Part shown: one piece after another, positions 47,149 to 59,848 of the stretch
Layout of the letters: each line of letters begins with the position of its first letter
Numbering within the stretch: the stretch's first letter is position 1
DNA from: Cavia porcellus
Lineage: Eukaryota > Chordata > Mammalia > Rodentia > Caviidae
DNA: 64,000 bases
Direction of reading: 5' to 3'
Assembly: GCF_034190915.1 (NCBI RefSeq)
Contig: NW_026947502.1
Coordinates: 8,215,785-8,279,784 of the forward strand
Program-made: the position numbers and the translations under genes
The notes under the pieces: model-generated
Seen by the model: only the letters and a program-made list of their open reading frames with translations
Told to the model about the DNA's origin: nothing
Database searches by the model: none

Positions 47149-47507
47149 GTCACCTTCCTGTTGCTGGGACAGACACCTGGCATTCACCATCCAAATGAGG
47201 AGAGCTTTATTCTGGCTTATGGGTACAGTCCATGGTCAGCTGTTTCCAAGGAAGGAACAGCATCATGGAAGGGCCTAGGCACAGGGAAGATGGGTGCCAG
47301 GGAGTAGGAAGCAGAGAGAGAAAGAAGAGCTGGAGGTAGCCCTCACCCCTGTGACTGCCTCTCTGACAGAGGCTCATCTCCCAACAGCACACACAGCTGC
47401 TGAACCTATTAGTGGACGAATCTACCAGTGAATACGGTGGCCTCGTGATTCAATCACCTTCCAACACATGAGGTTTAGGGGGAACTCCAGCTCTAAACCA
47501 TAGCACC
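47149..47507 (-). mobile_element. MaLR-type solo LTR (MST/MLT1-like), near complete
   Basis: Antisense from its 3' end ('tgttttggtcaccttcctgt') through 'agagctttattctggcttat', 'ggtacagtccatggtcagct' and 'gattcaatcaccttccaaca' to its 5' end ('ctctaaaccatagca'). TG...CA termini are visible. Flanks ccagg and ccaag may be a one-mismatch 5-bp target duplication. Confidence 0.82.
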
Positions 47508-47925
47508 AAGCATATTCCCAGCTAGGCCAAAGTCATTTTTGGGCTAGCCCCTTTATATGATCTTCCTTGATCCCACTTTGTGGCACCAAAATAGTATTAC
47601 CACTACACAGGGCACCATTTCTGTCACAAAGTCTTATAATCAATTTCATACTGGTGCATTACTGGATTTAGCTAGCCCTCTTTCTTTGGTCTCATGGCAT
47701 CCTGGGGAAGGTTGTTCAAAAACAACTTAACATAATATTTTCCATTTTTATCTACACTGAAATAATTGACAAGATTTCTAATACTTTGTTGTTGTCTAAT
47801 AGGATTATATTTATATACAAAACATATTCATTGTACATGTTCCATACTGTGCATGAAATATACATGTACATATTTTCTTTTTCCAGCTCTCTATGGATGG
47901 AAACTGTACAAAGTACTCCAATGAA
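47508..47925. other. unassigned DNA
   Basis: AT-rich. The right end may already be L1 3' sequence of the next element, but I cannot place the join. Confidence 0.45.
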
Positions 47926-48211
47926 CACAGAAGCAAAGATTACTGATTTCACTTCCTGTGAATGTATATGAAGAGGTGAGATTGATGGAGCATACAATAG
48001 TTTTTAAGTTTTGAGTCACCTCCATACTGTTTCCCAATATGGCTGAAAACAAGGAACCATTCTCATCAGTATTTGTTTTTTCAGGTTTTTATAATAGTGG
48101 TCCAGATATGATGTGATATCATGGATTTTATTTTCATTTCTCATGGTTAGTGACGCTAAGCTCTTAGATGACTTCATTACAAAAATGTCTATTTATGTCT
48201 TTCATCCATTG

Positions 48212-48213
<2 letters not shown>

Positions 48214-48243
<30 letters not shown>

Positions 48244-48365
48244 TTGGTTTTTCAAGATAGAGTTTTGCTTTGTAGTTCAGACAAAACTTAAACTCATTAT
48301 GTCGCCTAAGCAAGCCTTGAACTTGCAGTGATCCTTCTGCCTCAGCCTCCATGCTTGGCCTGCCA
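48214..48365 (-). mobile_element. B1-like SINE with (AAT)n tail, nested in L1
   Basis: (ATT)n at 48214-48244, then 'ttttgctttgtagttcagac', 'aagccttgaacttgcagtga' and 'ctgcctcagcctccatgctt': an inverted B1 whose 3' tail has become (AAT)n. L1 sequence resumes at about 48366. Confidence 0.87.
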
Positions 48366-48715
48366 TCTATTTTTAAATCAGATTGTTCGTCTTTTGCTTA
48401 CATGGTTATAAGAATGCTTTATTTTAGATATTAAAACCTCACTGAATACACGGTTTGTAATATTTTCTCTCCCCCTCACTGCAGTTTCCTTTGCTTTGCA
48501 AAAGCCGTTTCGTTTGATGCTGTCTTGCTTGTTCATTCTTGTTTTTGTTGCCTATGCGGTTGGAATTAAATCTAAACTGTCATTACCAAGAGCAGTGCTA
48601 CAGAGTTTTCCCCTCTGATTTCTTTCCGAGGAAATTATGGTATAAGATATCACATTAAGTCTTTATGCTACCTGAGTTGAATCCGTGTATTGTATAGGAT
48701 ATTCATCAACTTTCC

Positions 48716-48740
48716 TTTTTTTTTTTTTTTTTTTTTTTTT
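48716..48740. repeat. T25 homopolymer
   Basis: Twenty-five consecutive T within the antisense L1, where related L1 copies have a shorter T-rich stretch before the 'gcatgtgg' motif. Confidence 0.97.
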
Positions 48741-50814
48741 GGCATGTGGCTATTCAGTTTTTCCAACAGAATGTATTGCAGGAGCCAGTGTGAATCCTTA
48801 TATTTTGGGTATCACTAAATACCTGGGTCCAATATTAGCTGATCATGCATGCATGGGTTTGTCCCGTTGGTGCACGTGCCTATTTTTATGCCAGTACCAT
48901 GCATTTGGATGACAATATATTGTAATATAATATGAAATCTGTAACTATGATATTTCCTCCATTGATTTCCTACTTAAGATATTTCTATTGGGTGGCTCTA
49001 TCAGAATTTTGAATTTTTTTCTATGTTCAGGGAAAATGTTGAAATTTTTATAAAATTTCAATGAATCTGCAATTAGTACGAAGTAGTATGAAAACGTGGC
49101 ATTTTGGTTTTGGTAGTCCATGAACACAGTATTTTTTTTTATCCATTACTTGTGTCTTTTTTGACTTCTGTTGTCAATGTTTTATGGCTTTAAATATCTC
49201 TCACTTGATTGCTTATATTTATTACCAAACATTCTGTTCTTTTTGACATAGAATAAATTGTTTTCTTAATTTTTTCAGAAGTTCTCTTATTTCATAAAAG
49301 AAGCAATTGATTTTTAATACCTTATGTCATGCAACTTTAGATAATTGTCTAAAGTTTTCACGTACTTCCACAGCTTTGTTGTGAGTTTTTATGACATTCT
49401 ACATTTAAAACATGCTATGTACAAATAGAAAGAGAAGAACTTCTCCATTTTTAGTTGAAGTTCTTCTCTTTTCCTTGTGAATTGTTCTGCATAGGCTCTG
49501 CGGGGCTCTCACATGATGAAAAGAAGTGATAAGATAGGGCACTCTTGTCTTGTTCCTGATCTTAGAGGAAAGGGATCCACTCTCCTCCCACTGGGTGTGA
49601 AGTTCACTGCAGGCTTGCTGTACACAGCCCTTATCATGTTGAAGTCCATCCTTCTATACCTAGCTTCTCAGCCGTGTTTATCATGAAAAAATGCTGCCTT
49701 TTGTCAAATGCATTTTCTGCATCTGTTGAGATGATTTTATGATTTATATTCTTCATTTGGTTTATGTGAATTGCATGTATTAATATTTGCATATGCTGTA
49801 TCATCTTTGCATCCCACAGGCCAATCCCAGGTGATCACCAGGGCTGATCCTTTCAAAGTGTTCTTGAATAGTTTCCTAGTATTTGGTTGAGGATTTTTCT
49901 TCTAGGTTCATTAGAGCTCTGCTTGGTAATGTTTTGGGTCCTTGTGTGACTTCAGTGTCAAGGCAATTTTAGTCTGGCAGAATGAGTTTGAAAGCTGATT
50001 ATCTTCTTGAATTTTTGAGAGTCTCAAATGGATCGGTAATTATTCTTCTTGAAATGTTGGGCAGAATTCAGCAGTAAAACACTTTGTTTCCTAGCCTGTG
50101 TTTTCGTTAGAGGAGTGGACAGTACCCATGGTGACGTGTATCGTGTGGCGTTGCCACACACACTTACCACATTAGCCCCGTTTTGCCCATTCCCTTTCCC
50201 TCGCTCACTGTTCCCTCCAATTCTCAATCCACTTCTAACCTGAGAAAGCTCTTTCCATTGTTACTTCCATTCTCTTTTTAAACATCTCTTTCCCCCGCCT
50301 TCCTTCCCTCCTCAACTGGAAAGGGTGAGAAGAGATTCATTCTCTATGGGCTGTATTTTTCCAGCAATCTCCAGATTTTTCTAGGTTACTGAATTTGCTG
50401 GCATGAAGTCATTCTTGGGTCTCTGTTATGACCTTTTATAATCCTGATATCACCTTATCCAGCTCTGATTTCATTTGCCTTTTCATCTGCCAGACTGAAG
50501 GTTTGTCAATTTCCTTTATCTTTCAAAAAGTACTTTTAGTTTCATTGATCAGGTCTACTGTTTCTAGTATCTGTTACTTTTATCTCTGCTCTGATCTTTG
50601 TAATTTTCTTCTTCTTAGTAAGTCTGTTGTTTATTCTTTGTCTAGTTCTTGGGTGTAAAGTTACATCACTTCTTTGAGTTTTGTTTTCTTCATATAGATA
50701 TTGTCAAAAACTTTCACCTTAGAACTGCTTTGGATGCACCCAACGCATTTTGGTGTGTTGTGTTTTTCTTTTCTCTAAAGAATGTTTAAACTTCCCTTCG
50801 GAGGTGGCTCAAGG

Positions 50815-52400
50815 CTGCAGCTGATTGAGATTCTTCAGCAGCTGTCTTCCAATAGAGGCACTCATTTGCACAGACACACATGTGCACCAATATGTATTCA
50901 CAACAGGTAAGGGAATGAGGGAAGAGTCCATCACACCTATTTTCAAATAATGAGAAGAAAAACACATTGCAGGAGACAGGAAATGAATAGGTAACCCCAT
51001 GTCATTTTCCCCAATTCCAAAAGAATGGCATGGAAGAGATAGCATCTGTGGGAGAGGGAGAGGGCATTAAATTTAGATCTTAGATTTGAAACCCAGTACC
51101 AGACCCATCAGGAATAAATGCCAGGCAGAGCTGTATGATCTCTCCAAGGTGCCAATACCAAGGACTAAGATGCTGCAGCTGAGTTAGCCAACTGGTAAGA
51201 CACTGACCCTGCTACCTCATTCCCAACCTTTAGTGATGGGGTATGGGGTAAAACTTCACCCTCTGGGCAGCAGGGTACGAAAGCTAGCACAAGTCTCTCT
51301 TGGAGCTTAGTTCCAGACCTGTCACAGTGAGGCTGAGCCTGGTTCACAAGCTGGTCCTCATGGATGAGGAGCTGTAAGAGCTGCTCTAGCTTCAGGCAGA
51401 GACCTAAATACCAGGGAAACAAAATTACATTTTGATCTGCATCATTCCTGGCTTTGAGGCAGGTGTGGGTTCAGAGTGCATTTCCAGGGCAGGTGTGGAT
51501 GCAGGTCCTTGCAGGTATGAAGCTTGGATGCAAACCAGCTTAACATTAGGCCTGGTGGATAAGAAACTGTCCCCACCTCCCATCCCTTAATCTCAGGTAG
51601 CACAGTTATCACCAGGGTAGAACTCATAGACAAGCCTTGGAACTCCCCTGGCACCAGGAAGAAAAATAAGCCATCTTCAGCCTATACCACTGCCAGCTGT
51701 GGGCTTGGCCCTTAGTACACAGCTAAGGCTGTGAATGCCCTTGCAGCTGTGAGATTCAGCTGTGACCCTGCTTAGTTTAGCATCAGCCTCGGTAGACAAG
51801 GCAGTGACTTCACCAATGCTACCCCAACAATGGGCGGTACATGGTGTGAGACCCCATTCACTGGAGGATAGGACAGTGTAGTTAGCACAGGGCTTTGCTT
51901 TGGAATTTAGCTCCATGCTGTAAAGCCTATGCTTAGAAGACCCAAACTCCTCCATCTCAGGGGTACCTAAGTACAGAGCCTCAGGGACAGCCCAGTGCTG
52001 GACGGAGACACACAGCCATAGTCTGTTGGACTCTTATTCCAGCCAGCATCCTTGTGTCTGGCTGCAGCACTTTTGGAGCATAAGTCTACCTCAGCAGGGC
52101 ACCCCAGTATGGACTTGGTCCTTTTTCAGTATTGCACTGGTGTTGGTGGACTGTAGGTCACGGTCAGACACAGTCTGGCCATGCTGGTAGCTGCAGATGT
52201 GGCAAAGAAACTGGCAGAGTATTAATCCATGGTGATTCAATCTGGCCCTGGGCAGTGCCTGACCATAGGCTAGGGACTGCTGATCAGGCCTCCTGGCCGA
52301 CATTGGGGCGAGGCTTGTGGGGATGGAATATTCTTTCTTGATACTACACCAATTTATTATAAACACACCCAAGGAAGACTTGAAATAAACCTACCAGTGG
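50815..52400. other. unassigned GC-richer segment with internal similarity
   Basis: Higher GC than both flanks, with loosely repeated blocks, for example 'ttggagcttagttccag' near 51300 and 'ttggaatttagctccatg' near 51899, each preceded by 'agctagcacaa'/'agttagcacag'. It adjoins the 5' side of a minus-strand L1, so it could be that element's 5' UTR after loss of ORF1, or a different element. No coding frame supported. Confidence 0.45.
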
Positions 52401-52504
52401 ATCACCCTCTAGTGCTGAAATGGTAATAACAACCCCAACGGCACACATGGCAAATCTTGATCTGTGTGCCCTCTGGTGTTAAAATTGTGTAAGTGACCAT
52501 AAAC

Positions 52505-52610
52505 TAGCATGATGGCACATGCCTGTAATTTCAGTGCTCCAGGAGACTGAGTCAGGAGGACACTTTAAGAACCCATGGATCCTAAATCTAGGCAGATAAA
52601 ACAATGAATG
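52505..52610 (+). mobile_element. B1-like SINE, 5' part
   Basis: 'catgatggcacatgcctgta', 'atttcagtgctccaggagac', 'tgagtcaggaggacacttta': a B1/Alu-like left part with worn 3' end. Confidence 0.82.
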
Positions 52611-52639
52611 AAAGCATCTCTAGACTGTAAATCTTGGAA

Positions 52640-53040
52640 AGAAACTACTCACTCAAAAACACAGGGATTTTTTCTTTGACTAAATCTCATGATTTTTATA
52701 TTTTTAAAATTATTAATATCTTTCCTTCATTGAGTTTTTAAGGGTGAGCTTTTGTTCCTTTTTTTCTTCTTTTAGTTTCTTCTCTCTCCTTTCTTCTTTT
52801 CCTCTTTCAATTTATTTCTCTTCATTCTTATTTTTTCATTTTCTGTATTTTTCTCTCTGATTACCTTTCTTATTGTGCATTCTTTCTTGTGACTCTTTTT
52901 TTAAACTTTACTTTTTCATTCTCCAGTTCACCATCCCATATACTTTTATTAGCATATCTACGAAGCCTTATGAGTCTCTAGAAAGCTAGTGAACCTTTGC
53001 ACAACGACTGTGGAATACTGGGTTATTTTTAGTAGAGGCA
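52640..53040. other. pyrimidine-rich tract
   Basis: 52740-52930 is strongly C/T biased on the plus strand, without a clean repeat unit. No gene. Confidence 0.7.
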
Positions 53041-53395
53041 AAGCATTCCATTTAGTAGATATTTAGTTAGGTCAATATTAAGTCACTACTTGATTTGTCT
53101 TAGTAACCAGATTATAGTTATTGATCTCTTTTATATGATTACATTATTGGTACTAAAGGCTGTCAATTTCCAGTTTGTCTTTGATGCTATGATTATTGCT
53201 GGCTTATTATTATACCCAAAATGGCATAGCTGTTGCTATTATTTAGTTTTAATGCGATCTAAATATCTGGATTGCCTTGGTGTCATTAACAATAATGTGG
53301 TCCATACTTGGAGGACTATGTACTGGACCAAATATGCTACAAACACCTATCCCAAGTAAGTGCAGGTGTCTGGGCCACAGGATAGAACCAAAGAT
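53041..53395. other. unassigned AT-rich DNA
   Basis: The 89-codon frame at 53090-53359 is not recognisable. The segment precedes the L1 5' region. Confidence 0.48.
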
Positions 53396-54353
53396 CACTA
53401 ACTGACCACACCAAGAGGACACAGCTGAAAAGCAGACATTAACTAAGTAAGTCTCCGTGTTAGTAACAAAGTTTTACACTACGATCAACCTGCAAGGCTC
53501 AACTCCAGACAAATAGTAATATGAGAAGACTAGCCAACAAAGTGCCTCTAAAAACTGCCAACTCCCCCAGAGCTGATCCTTTGGTATCAGGAGAGAAAGA
53601 GAGAAGATCAATACACAAATTACTCAAAATCATATCAGGGAGACAATAATACAGATAAATAAAGCATTTGACAATATAACAGAAGATATAAATAATAAGA
53701 TTGTGGTAGAAGAGTTAACAAAAATGTAAATTATCTATTTCCAGTGAGAAAATAATTAGAATGCATTCAAAAGTTCCAAATAGAAACCCAGGAGATAAAA
53801 AGTTCCACCAAAATTATAGTCAGCAGAAATGACCAGGGTGAGGACTGTGGCAAAACTAGAAGAGAAGGCCATGGTAGCTGAACATTTAATGAAAGACACT
53901 TAAAAAAAAAGCGAGGACTTGAAAAATAGATTCATCAGCTTCTATATGACCCAAAGGAGACTAAAATAAATCGGGACTAGAAAAATATCAGAAGACAGTA
54001 CAAGTAGCATATTGTTTGCTGAGATAATAGTAGAAATATTTTCAAATAAAAGAAAAGAATTTAACACTCAGCTAAATGAGGAATACAGAAATCCAAATGG
54101 TCATGACCAGCAAAGATCACTTCTATGACACATAAAAGTCAAAGCCCCAAAAGTCCAATCAAAGAAAACAATTTTAACAGTTGTCAGAGAAGACAAACGA
54201 ATCACTTGGAATGTAAATCCATTACAATTTCAGCAGCCAGAACTGGGAGTACATTGCTTCAACACTAAAACAAAACAACTTCCAGGCTGATATATCATGC
54301 AAAGTTGTCTTCCAAAATTGAAGGATAAATAAGAGCACTTAAAGAAATTCATG

Positions 54354-54520
54354 GCCATTCGTGGCACCATGCCTGTGATTCCAGCAAGTGGGACACTGAG
54401 ACAGGAGGATCAGTGTAAGTTTGAGGTCAGCTTGGATTACATAGTGAGTATAAGGCATGCTGAGATGCACAGCAAGACTCTGTAAGGAAAAAAAAATAAA
54501 AGAAAGAAAGACCAAACCAA
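54354..54520 (+). mobile_element. B1-like SINE with perfect target duplication, nested in L1
   Basis: 'ggcaccatgcctgtgattcc', 'gggacactgagacaggagga', 'gcacagcaagactctgtaag', then an A-rich tail. Flanked by aaagaaattcatg at 54341-54353 and 54521-54533 (13 of 13). Confidence 0.92.
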
Positions 54521-57069
54521 AAAGAAATTCATGTTCATCAAAGAGCACTGCAAGGTCTTTCTCAAGGTCATCATAGAAAGACAATGATGCTAACAAAGAC
54601 AAAAAGTGTAACAAAATGAATTTAACAGGTAGTGGAATCAGTTAAGTAGAAGGAAAAATAGGGAATCAGCAACAGGAAAATTAGGCAGTGAGAAAAAAAA
54701 GTCAATGCCTATCAGTAGTGAGTCTTAAGATTCATGGTCTCCATTACCAAATCCAAAGATGTAAACAGGCAAAAGCAACCAAAACATAAAATCAAGAAAT
54801 GCTGTCTACACCATAAACCAAACATAACTTATGAATTAAAATTTAAAGTATGGAAATCTATATTGAACGCTTTGAGAACCTCCCAAAACCAGAGGTATCT
54901 ATCTTTTATTTTTCTATCTATTCAGACAAACTGGGCTTCAGGCAAAAACTAATTAAAAGAGGCTGAGAGGTCACTATGTATTGAGTTAGGGAACAACTCA
55001 ACAAGAAGAGATAACAAGTGTAAATGTATGTGCACCAAAGAATGGTGCATCCAGCTTCATAAAACAAACACACTGGGGATGAAAGACTGGGTAATATAAT
55101 CACAAGGATAGTAGGGGACCTCAGTACCTCACTATCACAAATAGATCAACTAGAAAGAAAAGAAAGAAATATAAACTGCACCAAACCTTTGAAAGATGGA
55201 TTTAATAGATAATACAGGGCATTCCTTCTTACAACAACAGAATACACATTCTTCTCAGCATCACCTGTAACTTTCCCCAAAATAGACTGTACACAAGCCA
55301 AGGAAGCAAACTTTAAGTAAATGTAAAAGAATTGAAAATTTTATCATGCATATTATTTGATCATAGTGCAATAAACCTAGAAATGTGATGAAAAAAAACA
55401 GTAATTGTGCAAATGCATGGAAACTAAATAGTTCACTTTAAATAAACAGTGGGTAGCAGAACTCAAAGAAGAAATAAGACATTTGTATTACTCGGCAATA
55501 ATGCCACTACCATGCCTCAGAACCTATGTGACAGTTAGAAGGGTCTTTAGAGCTAGAATCCCCACATCACAAAAAACAAAACAGAATGAGTCCAAATAGA
55601 TGATCTAAAGGCACAACCCAAAATCCTAGAAAACCAAGAACAATCCAAACTCAAGGCTAGCACCAGGAAAGAAATCATAAGGATCAGAGAAGAAATCAAT
55701 CAAAGTGCAATTAAAAAATTTGAACTTACAGTGAATTGACATTTTATCAGATTAAACAAAATAAATAAACCCTTAGCCTATCTAACCTAAAAAGGATATA
55801 AATGATCCAAAATAATACAATTACAAATGAAAAAGGAGAAATCACAACAAATACTGCTGAAATTAAAAAATAACAGCTACTTCACAAAATTTGATGCCAA
55901 TAAATTTGAGAATTTAGAATAGATAGATAGATATCCAGATACATATGAATTACCAAAAATGAACCAAGAAGTTTAAAAAGCCTTGAATAATATAATAACA
56001 GGAAATAAAATAAAGAAATAATAAAAATTCCACCATCTAGAAAGTGTAAATCTGGAAAGATTCAATGTTGAATTCTACGAGAACTTCAGGGAAAATATAA
56101 AGCAATACTTCCTAACTTCTTTTATAAGCCGTAAATGGAAAGAGTGCTCCCAAAATCATTCTATGAAGCTACCAGGCAAAAACTAGAGAAAAATCCAACA
56201 AGAATAGAGGAGTATACATCAATATTTTAATAAATATAGATCTACAACTTCTCTAAAAATAACTTGCAAACAGAATGCAATGAATCCTGAGAAAGATCCA
56301 CACATTATGGCCAAATAGGGTTCATCCCAGGGATGTAAGGATCACTCAACATATGCAAATCAATAAATGTAATGTATCACTGAAGAAAATATTTATAGAA
56401 GGGTGTCTTCTCAACCCAATAAAAGCCATTTACAAGAAATCTGGGGTCAGCATCATATTAAATAAGGAAAAGCTGAAAAATTTCCCTCTAATATCAAGAA
56501 CCAGATGAGGGTATTATCACCACTCATTTTCAGTACAGTGCTGTACTCAAAACATTAGCAAGAGGAATCAGGAAAGACATGAAAGGAAAGGGATTATGCA
56601 TAGAAAAAGAAAAAGTCAAATTATCATTATTTCCAAATGACATGAGCCTCTACATGGAATAACCCAAAAACCCATCCAAATACTCTTTGAATTAATAACA
56701 AATTCAAAAATATAGCAGGATACAAAATCAACACAAAATGTCAACATTTTTCTATACACTAATAATGAATCGGCTCAGAAAGAAATTAGCAAAAAATACC
56801 ATTCACAATATCACCAAGAAAAATGAAATAATTAGGGTTTAACCTGACTAAGGATGTAAAAGGCTTCTATGATGGAAACTGTAATAGTCTGAAGCAGGAA
56901 CTGGAAGAAGACATCAAGAACTGAAAAGATGTTCTCTATTTCTGGAAAGGTAGAATCAATATACTCAAAATGTGTATACTTCAAAAATTGATACACATAT
57001 TAAAATCAATACCAATAAAGCATCAGGAGTATTCATCACAGAACTAGAGAAAACAATCCTAAAATTTAT

Positions 57070-57285
57070 ATGAAACCTAAAGATACCCAGAATGTCAAAG
57101 GTGATCCCGGAAACAAGAACAAAGAAGGAGGCATTACAGTCCAGGAATTGAAACTATATGCCAAAGCTATGTTAATAAAAGTAGCATGGCGGGCTCAAAA
57201 CCAACAACAGAAGAGAATACAGGATAGAGATATAGCTCTGAAAATATTCAACTATTTGACTTTGACCACAAGACCTAAAGAATAA
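57070..57285 (+). pseudogene. L1 ORF2 remnant (thumb region), 71 codons open
   Basis: Carries NKEGGITVQELKLYAKAMLI, corresponding to the L1 stretch '[17 protein letters not shown]'. Upstream and downstream ORF2 blocks are in other frames. Worn beyond any product. Confidence 0.75.
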
Positions 57286-57720
57286 GCTGGAGGAAACATG
57301 GCCTCTATAATACATGGTCTAGGGAAAACTGGCTTTCTACATACAGAGGATTGAATCTAGACCGGTATCTCTTACCGTGTACTAAACTAAAATAAACATG
57401 GATCAAAAATAGATGCCACAATGCAAATATGCAGCCTGCTGCAAAATCATTAGGAAAATTCATGAAGTCATAGATGTAGGCATAGACTTCCTGAGCAGAA
57501 CCTTGGCTACTGAGGAAATATGATCAAGAATCAATAAATGGGATCACAACAAATTGAAAAGCTTCTGCACAGTCCAGGATCTAACCACCAGAATGAAAAG
57601 ACAGCCCACATAATGGGAAAAAACGTTGCCAGCTATTCCTTCAACAGAGAACAATATTTAGACTGCATAATAAATTAAAAAATAGGCTACTCAAACAAAA
57701 ACAATCAAAATATACAATTA

Positions 57721-57989
57721 AAGAGTCCAGGTTTCTGCCAGGCAGCCATAAAACATCATAAATGAAATAAGGGGTACCAAGAGAGTACACAAGATATTAA
57801 AAATCTTACTAAAAAGAAAAAAGAAAGACAGCAAATAAAAGAGAGGTCATTTGGTCTATTTAGGCTTCATAAAATAACCTCTGATGTCTAGTTATTAACT
57901 AGAGACAGAGAAAGAAAAAGGTAATATCAAAAACTTTCATTCCATTATCAAGGTTACCCCATTTTGTTTTAATATTAGGCCTTAACTCA
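57721..57989. other. A-rich junction between two L1 copies
   Basis: From 57740 to about 57990 the ORF2 order is lost, and it then restarts further upstream in ORF2. This marks the join between two insertions or a rearrangement. Confidence 0.55.
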
Positions 57990-58257
57990 TTCTTCCAGAA
58001 TTCATACACAGATTTGACACAATACCCATCAGAATTCTGCAGCATTCTCCACAGAATGAGAGAAAACAATCCTAAAATTCATACAAAACTGGAAGAGACT
58101 CAGAATAGAAAAAGCAATGCTAGATAAAAAGAGCAAAGTGAGAGGTTTCACCATCCCAGACTTGAAGTGAGAGTACAAAGGAACTGTGATAAAAAGAAAG
58201 AAAGAAAGGATACTGAATGATTCAGGTATAAAAACACAACTAAGAATCAACGGAACA

Positions 58258-58356
58258 GGGGCTGGGGATTTAGCTCAGCGGCATAAGCGCCTGCCTTGCA
58301 AGCAGGCAGTTGTGAGTTCGATCCCTGGTACTGATAAAAAAGAAAAAGACCAAAAA

Positions 58357-58394
<38 letters not shown>
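58258..58394 (+). mobile_element. young ID-family SINE, nested in L1
   Basis: Well-preserved tRNA-like SINE: A box 'tagctcagcgg' (58271-58281), B box 'gttcgatccct' (58316-58326), long A-rich tail with AAAAG units. Flanks aatcaacggaaca and aatcaaacgaaca (58245-58257, 58395-58407; 11 of 13). Such elements are copied by L1 machinery and transcribed by RNA polymerase III. Confidence 0.95.
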
Positions 58395-58395
<1 letters not shown>

Positions 58396-59801
58396 ATCAA
58401 ACGAACAGAATAGAGGATGCAGAACTATCTCTAAGCGCATTCAACTGCATGACTGTTAATAAAGGGGCTGAAAGCGCAGACTAGAGGAAAGGCAGCCTCT
58501 TCAGTGAATGTGGGAAGACTGTCTCTCCACATGCAGAATATTGAATCTAGACCCAAATCTCTCACCACTAATGAAACTAAACAAAAACAGACCAAAAGCT
58601 AAGTGTTAAACGAGGCACACTGACCCTGCTGCAGACTTGTTAGGGAAAAATACTGACAGTGAGGACATAGGCAAGGACTTTCTGCTCAGAATCCCAGTTG
58701 CACAGGAAATATCTCAATTAATAAATGGGATCATGTTATATTAAAAATTATAGCAAGAGAAGTGGAAAAGATAGCAAGAGAAATATAGGATGGAATATTT
58801 TTCCTGTGATTCCTCAGAGTCAGGACTCATATCTGGAATATATGAGGTATCAAATAATTAGAATACTCCCCAAATGAATAAAAGATCCAATCAAAAAATG
58901 GTCAAATGTGAAATGCATACTTCACAGAAATATGAATGGTGAATAAATACATGAAGAAATGCTCCACATCACTGCCATTAATTTACATGGGAGAAATGCG
59001 TATTATAACAACACAGATTCCATCTTAGCCCAGAAAGAATGGTCATCACCAAGAAATCAAATAACAACATATGCTGGAGGAGCTGCAGGGAGAAGGGAAG
59101 CCTTCTACACTGTTGCTGGTAATGAAAACTAGTACAACCACTATAAAATCAGTGCGGAGATTGCTCAAAACTTAAAACTAGAAATTCTAATCGACTCAGA
59201 TATTTCTGTTCTAGATATTTTTCCAAAAGGGTTAAAGGCATCGCATTACGGAGATCCATGCCTACGCTATGTTTATAGCAACACAAATAATAACCACACC
59301 TTGGAAATGGCCCATGTGTCCATCAACAGATGAAAGGATAAAGAAAATGTGTTATTTGCACGTCACAAAGAAGATTTTAAAATTTAAAAAAATAAAAAAG
59401 TAGGAACGACATGAGTTATTTGTTTAAAAAAAGGATGCAGCTTGACGTCATAATATTAGGTAAAATAAATTAGATATGCAAGCTTGTATGTCACGTTGTT
59501 GCTCTTCTATGAGAAATCAGGAGTAAAAATAAAAAGCAAAATGAGACATAGATAATAGGAAGTGGGGAGTTAGATTTTTCTCAAATGTGAAGGGGATCCC
59601 GAGATGGAGGGAGGAGAAGAGAGGAAGGAAGGGGATGGGAAAGGGAATTATGATGTGTTCAATTCATGTACCAATTCCACACGAGGAATGCAAAGATTGG
59701 GTATTGATAAAATTTACTACTAAATTTATTTTTGATATGGCACCACAAGAACTTTATTTGTTTTCCAAATTCATTTTTTTCAAGGATAGAAGATTAGAAG
59801 G

Positions 59802-59848
59802 AGGAGGAGGAGGAAAAGGAGAACAACAACAACAACAAAAAAAAAAAA
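59802..59848. repeat. A-rich L1 tail with GGA, AAC and A runs
   Basis: GGA units, then AAC units, then A12: a typical worn L1 tail. Confidence 0.85.

Larger units (their letters stand above)
47930..50805 (-). mobile_element. LINE-1, minus strand, most of ORF2
   Basis: Antisense ORF2 can be followed from its C terminus ('cacctccatactgtttccca', 48017) through 'ttatgccagtaccatgcatt' (48887), 'cttgtcttgttcctgatctt' (49544), 'ttctgcatctgttgagatga' (49716), 'tttgcatcccacaggcc' (49806) to the linker before the endonuclease ('aaggtttgtcaatttccttt', 50499). The RT active-site codons near 49415-49430 are unrecognisable, so it is inactive. It is broken by a B1 SINE and carries a T25 run. Confidence 0.92.
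53400..57720 (+). mobile_element. ancient LINE-1, ORF1 region through ORF2, decayed
   Basis: L1 blocks occur in order: ORF1-like sequence (53600-54320), endonuclease region ('agaatacacattcttctcag' 55240, 'cacaatgcatgg'-like part 55410), EN-RT linker ('gaaatcataaggatcagaga' 55673), RT ('ttcatcccagggatgtaagg' 56321), thumb and C-terminal parts (57060-57720). The RT active-site block at 56630-56641 reads Phe-Pro-Asn-Asp. Stops and shifts are everywhere. A B1 SINE is inserted at 54354. Confidence 0.88.
57990..59848 (+). mobile_element. LINE-1, ORF2 C-terminal half and 3' UTR
   Basis: Restarts at the RT thumb ('ggtttcaccatcccagactt' 58144), continues after an ID insertion through 'aataaatgggatcatgttat' and 'tttatagcaacacaaataat' to the ORF2 end. 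A purine-rich 3' UTR follows, ending in GGA, AAC and A runs at about 59802-59848. All frames are broken. Confidence 0.85.

Noticed and set aside
58258..58345. tRNA gene (A and B boxes, tRNA-like start)
   Set aside because: It has the ID SINE body, an A-rich tail and target duplications; there is no complete cloverleaf with acceptor pairing.
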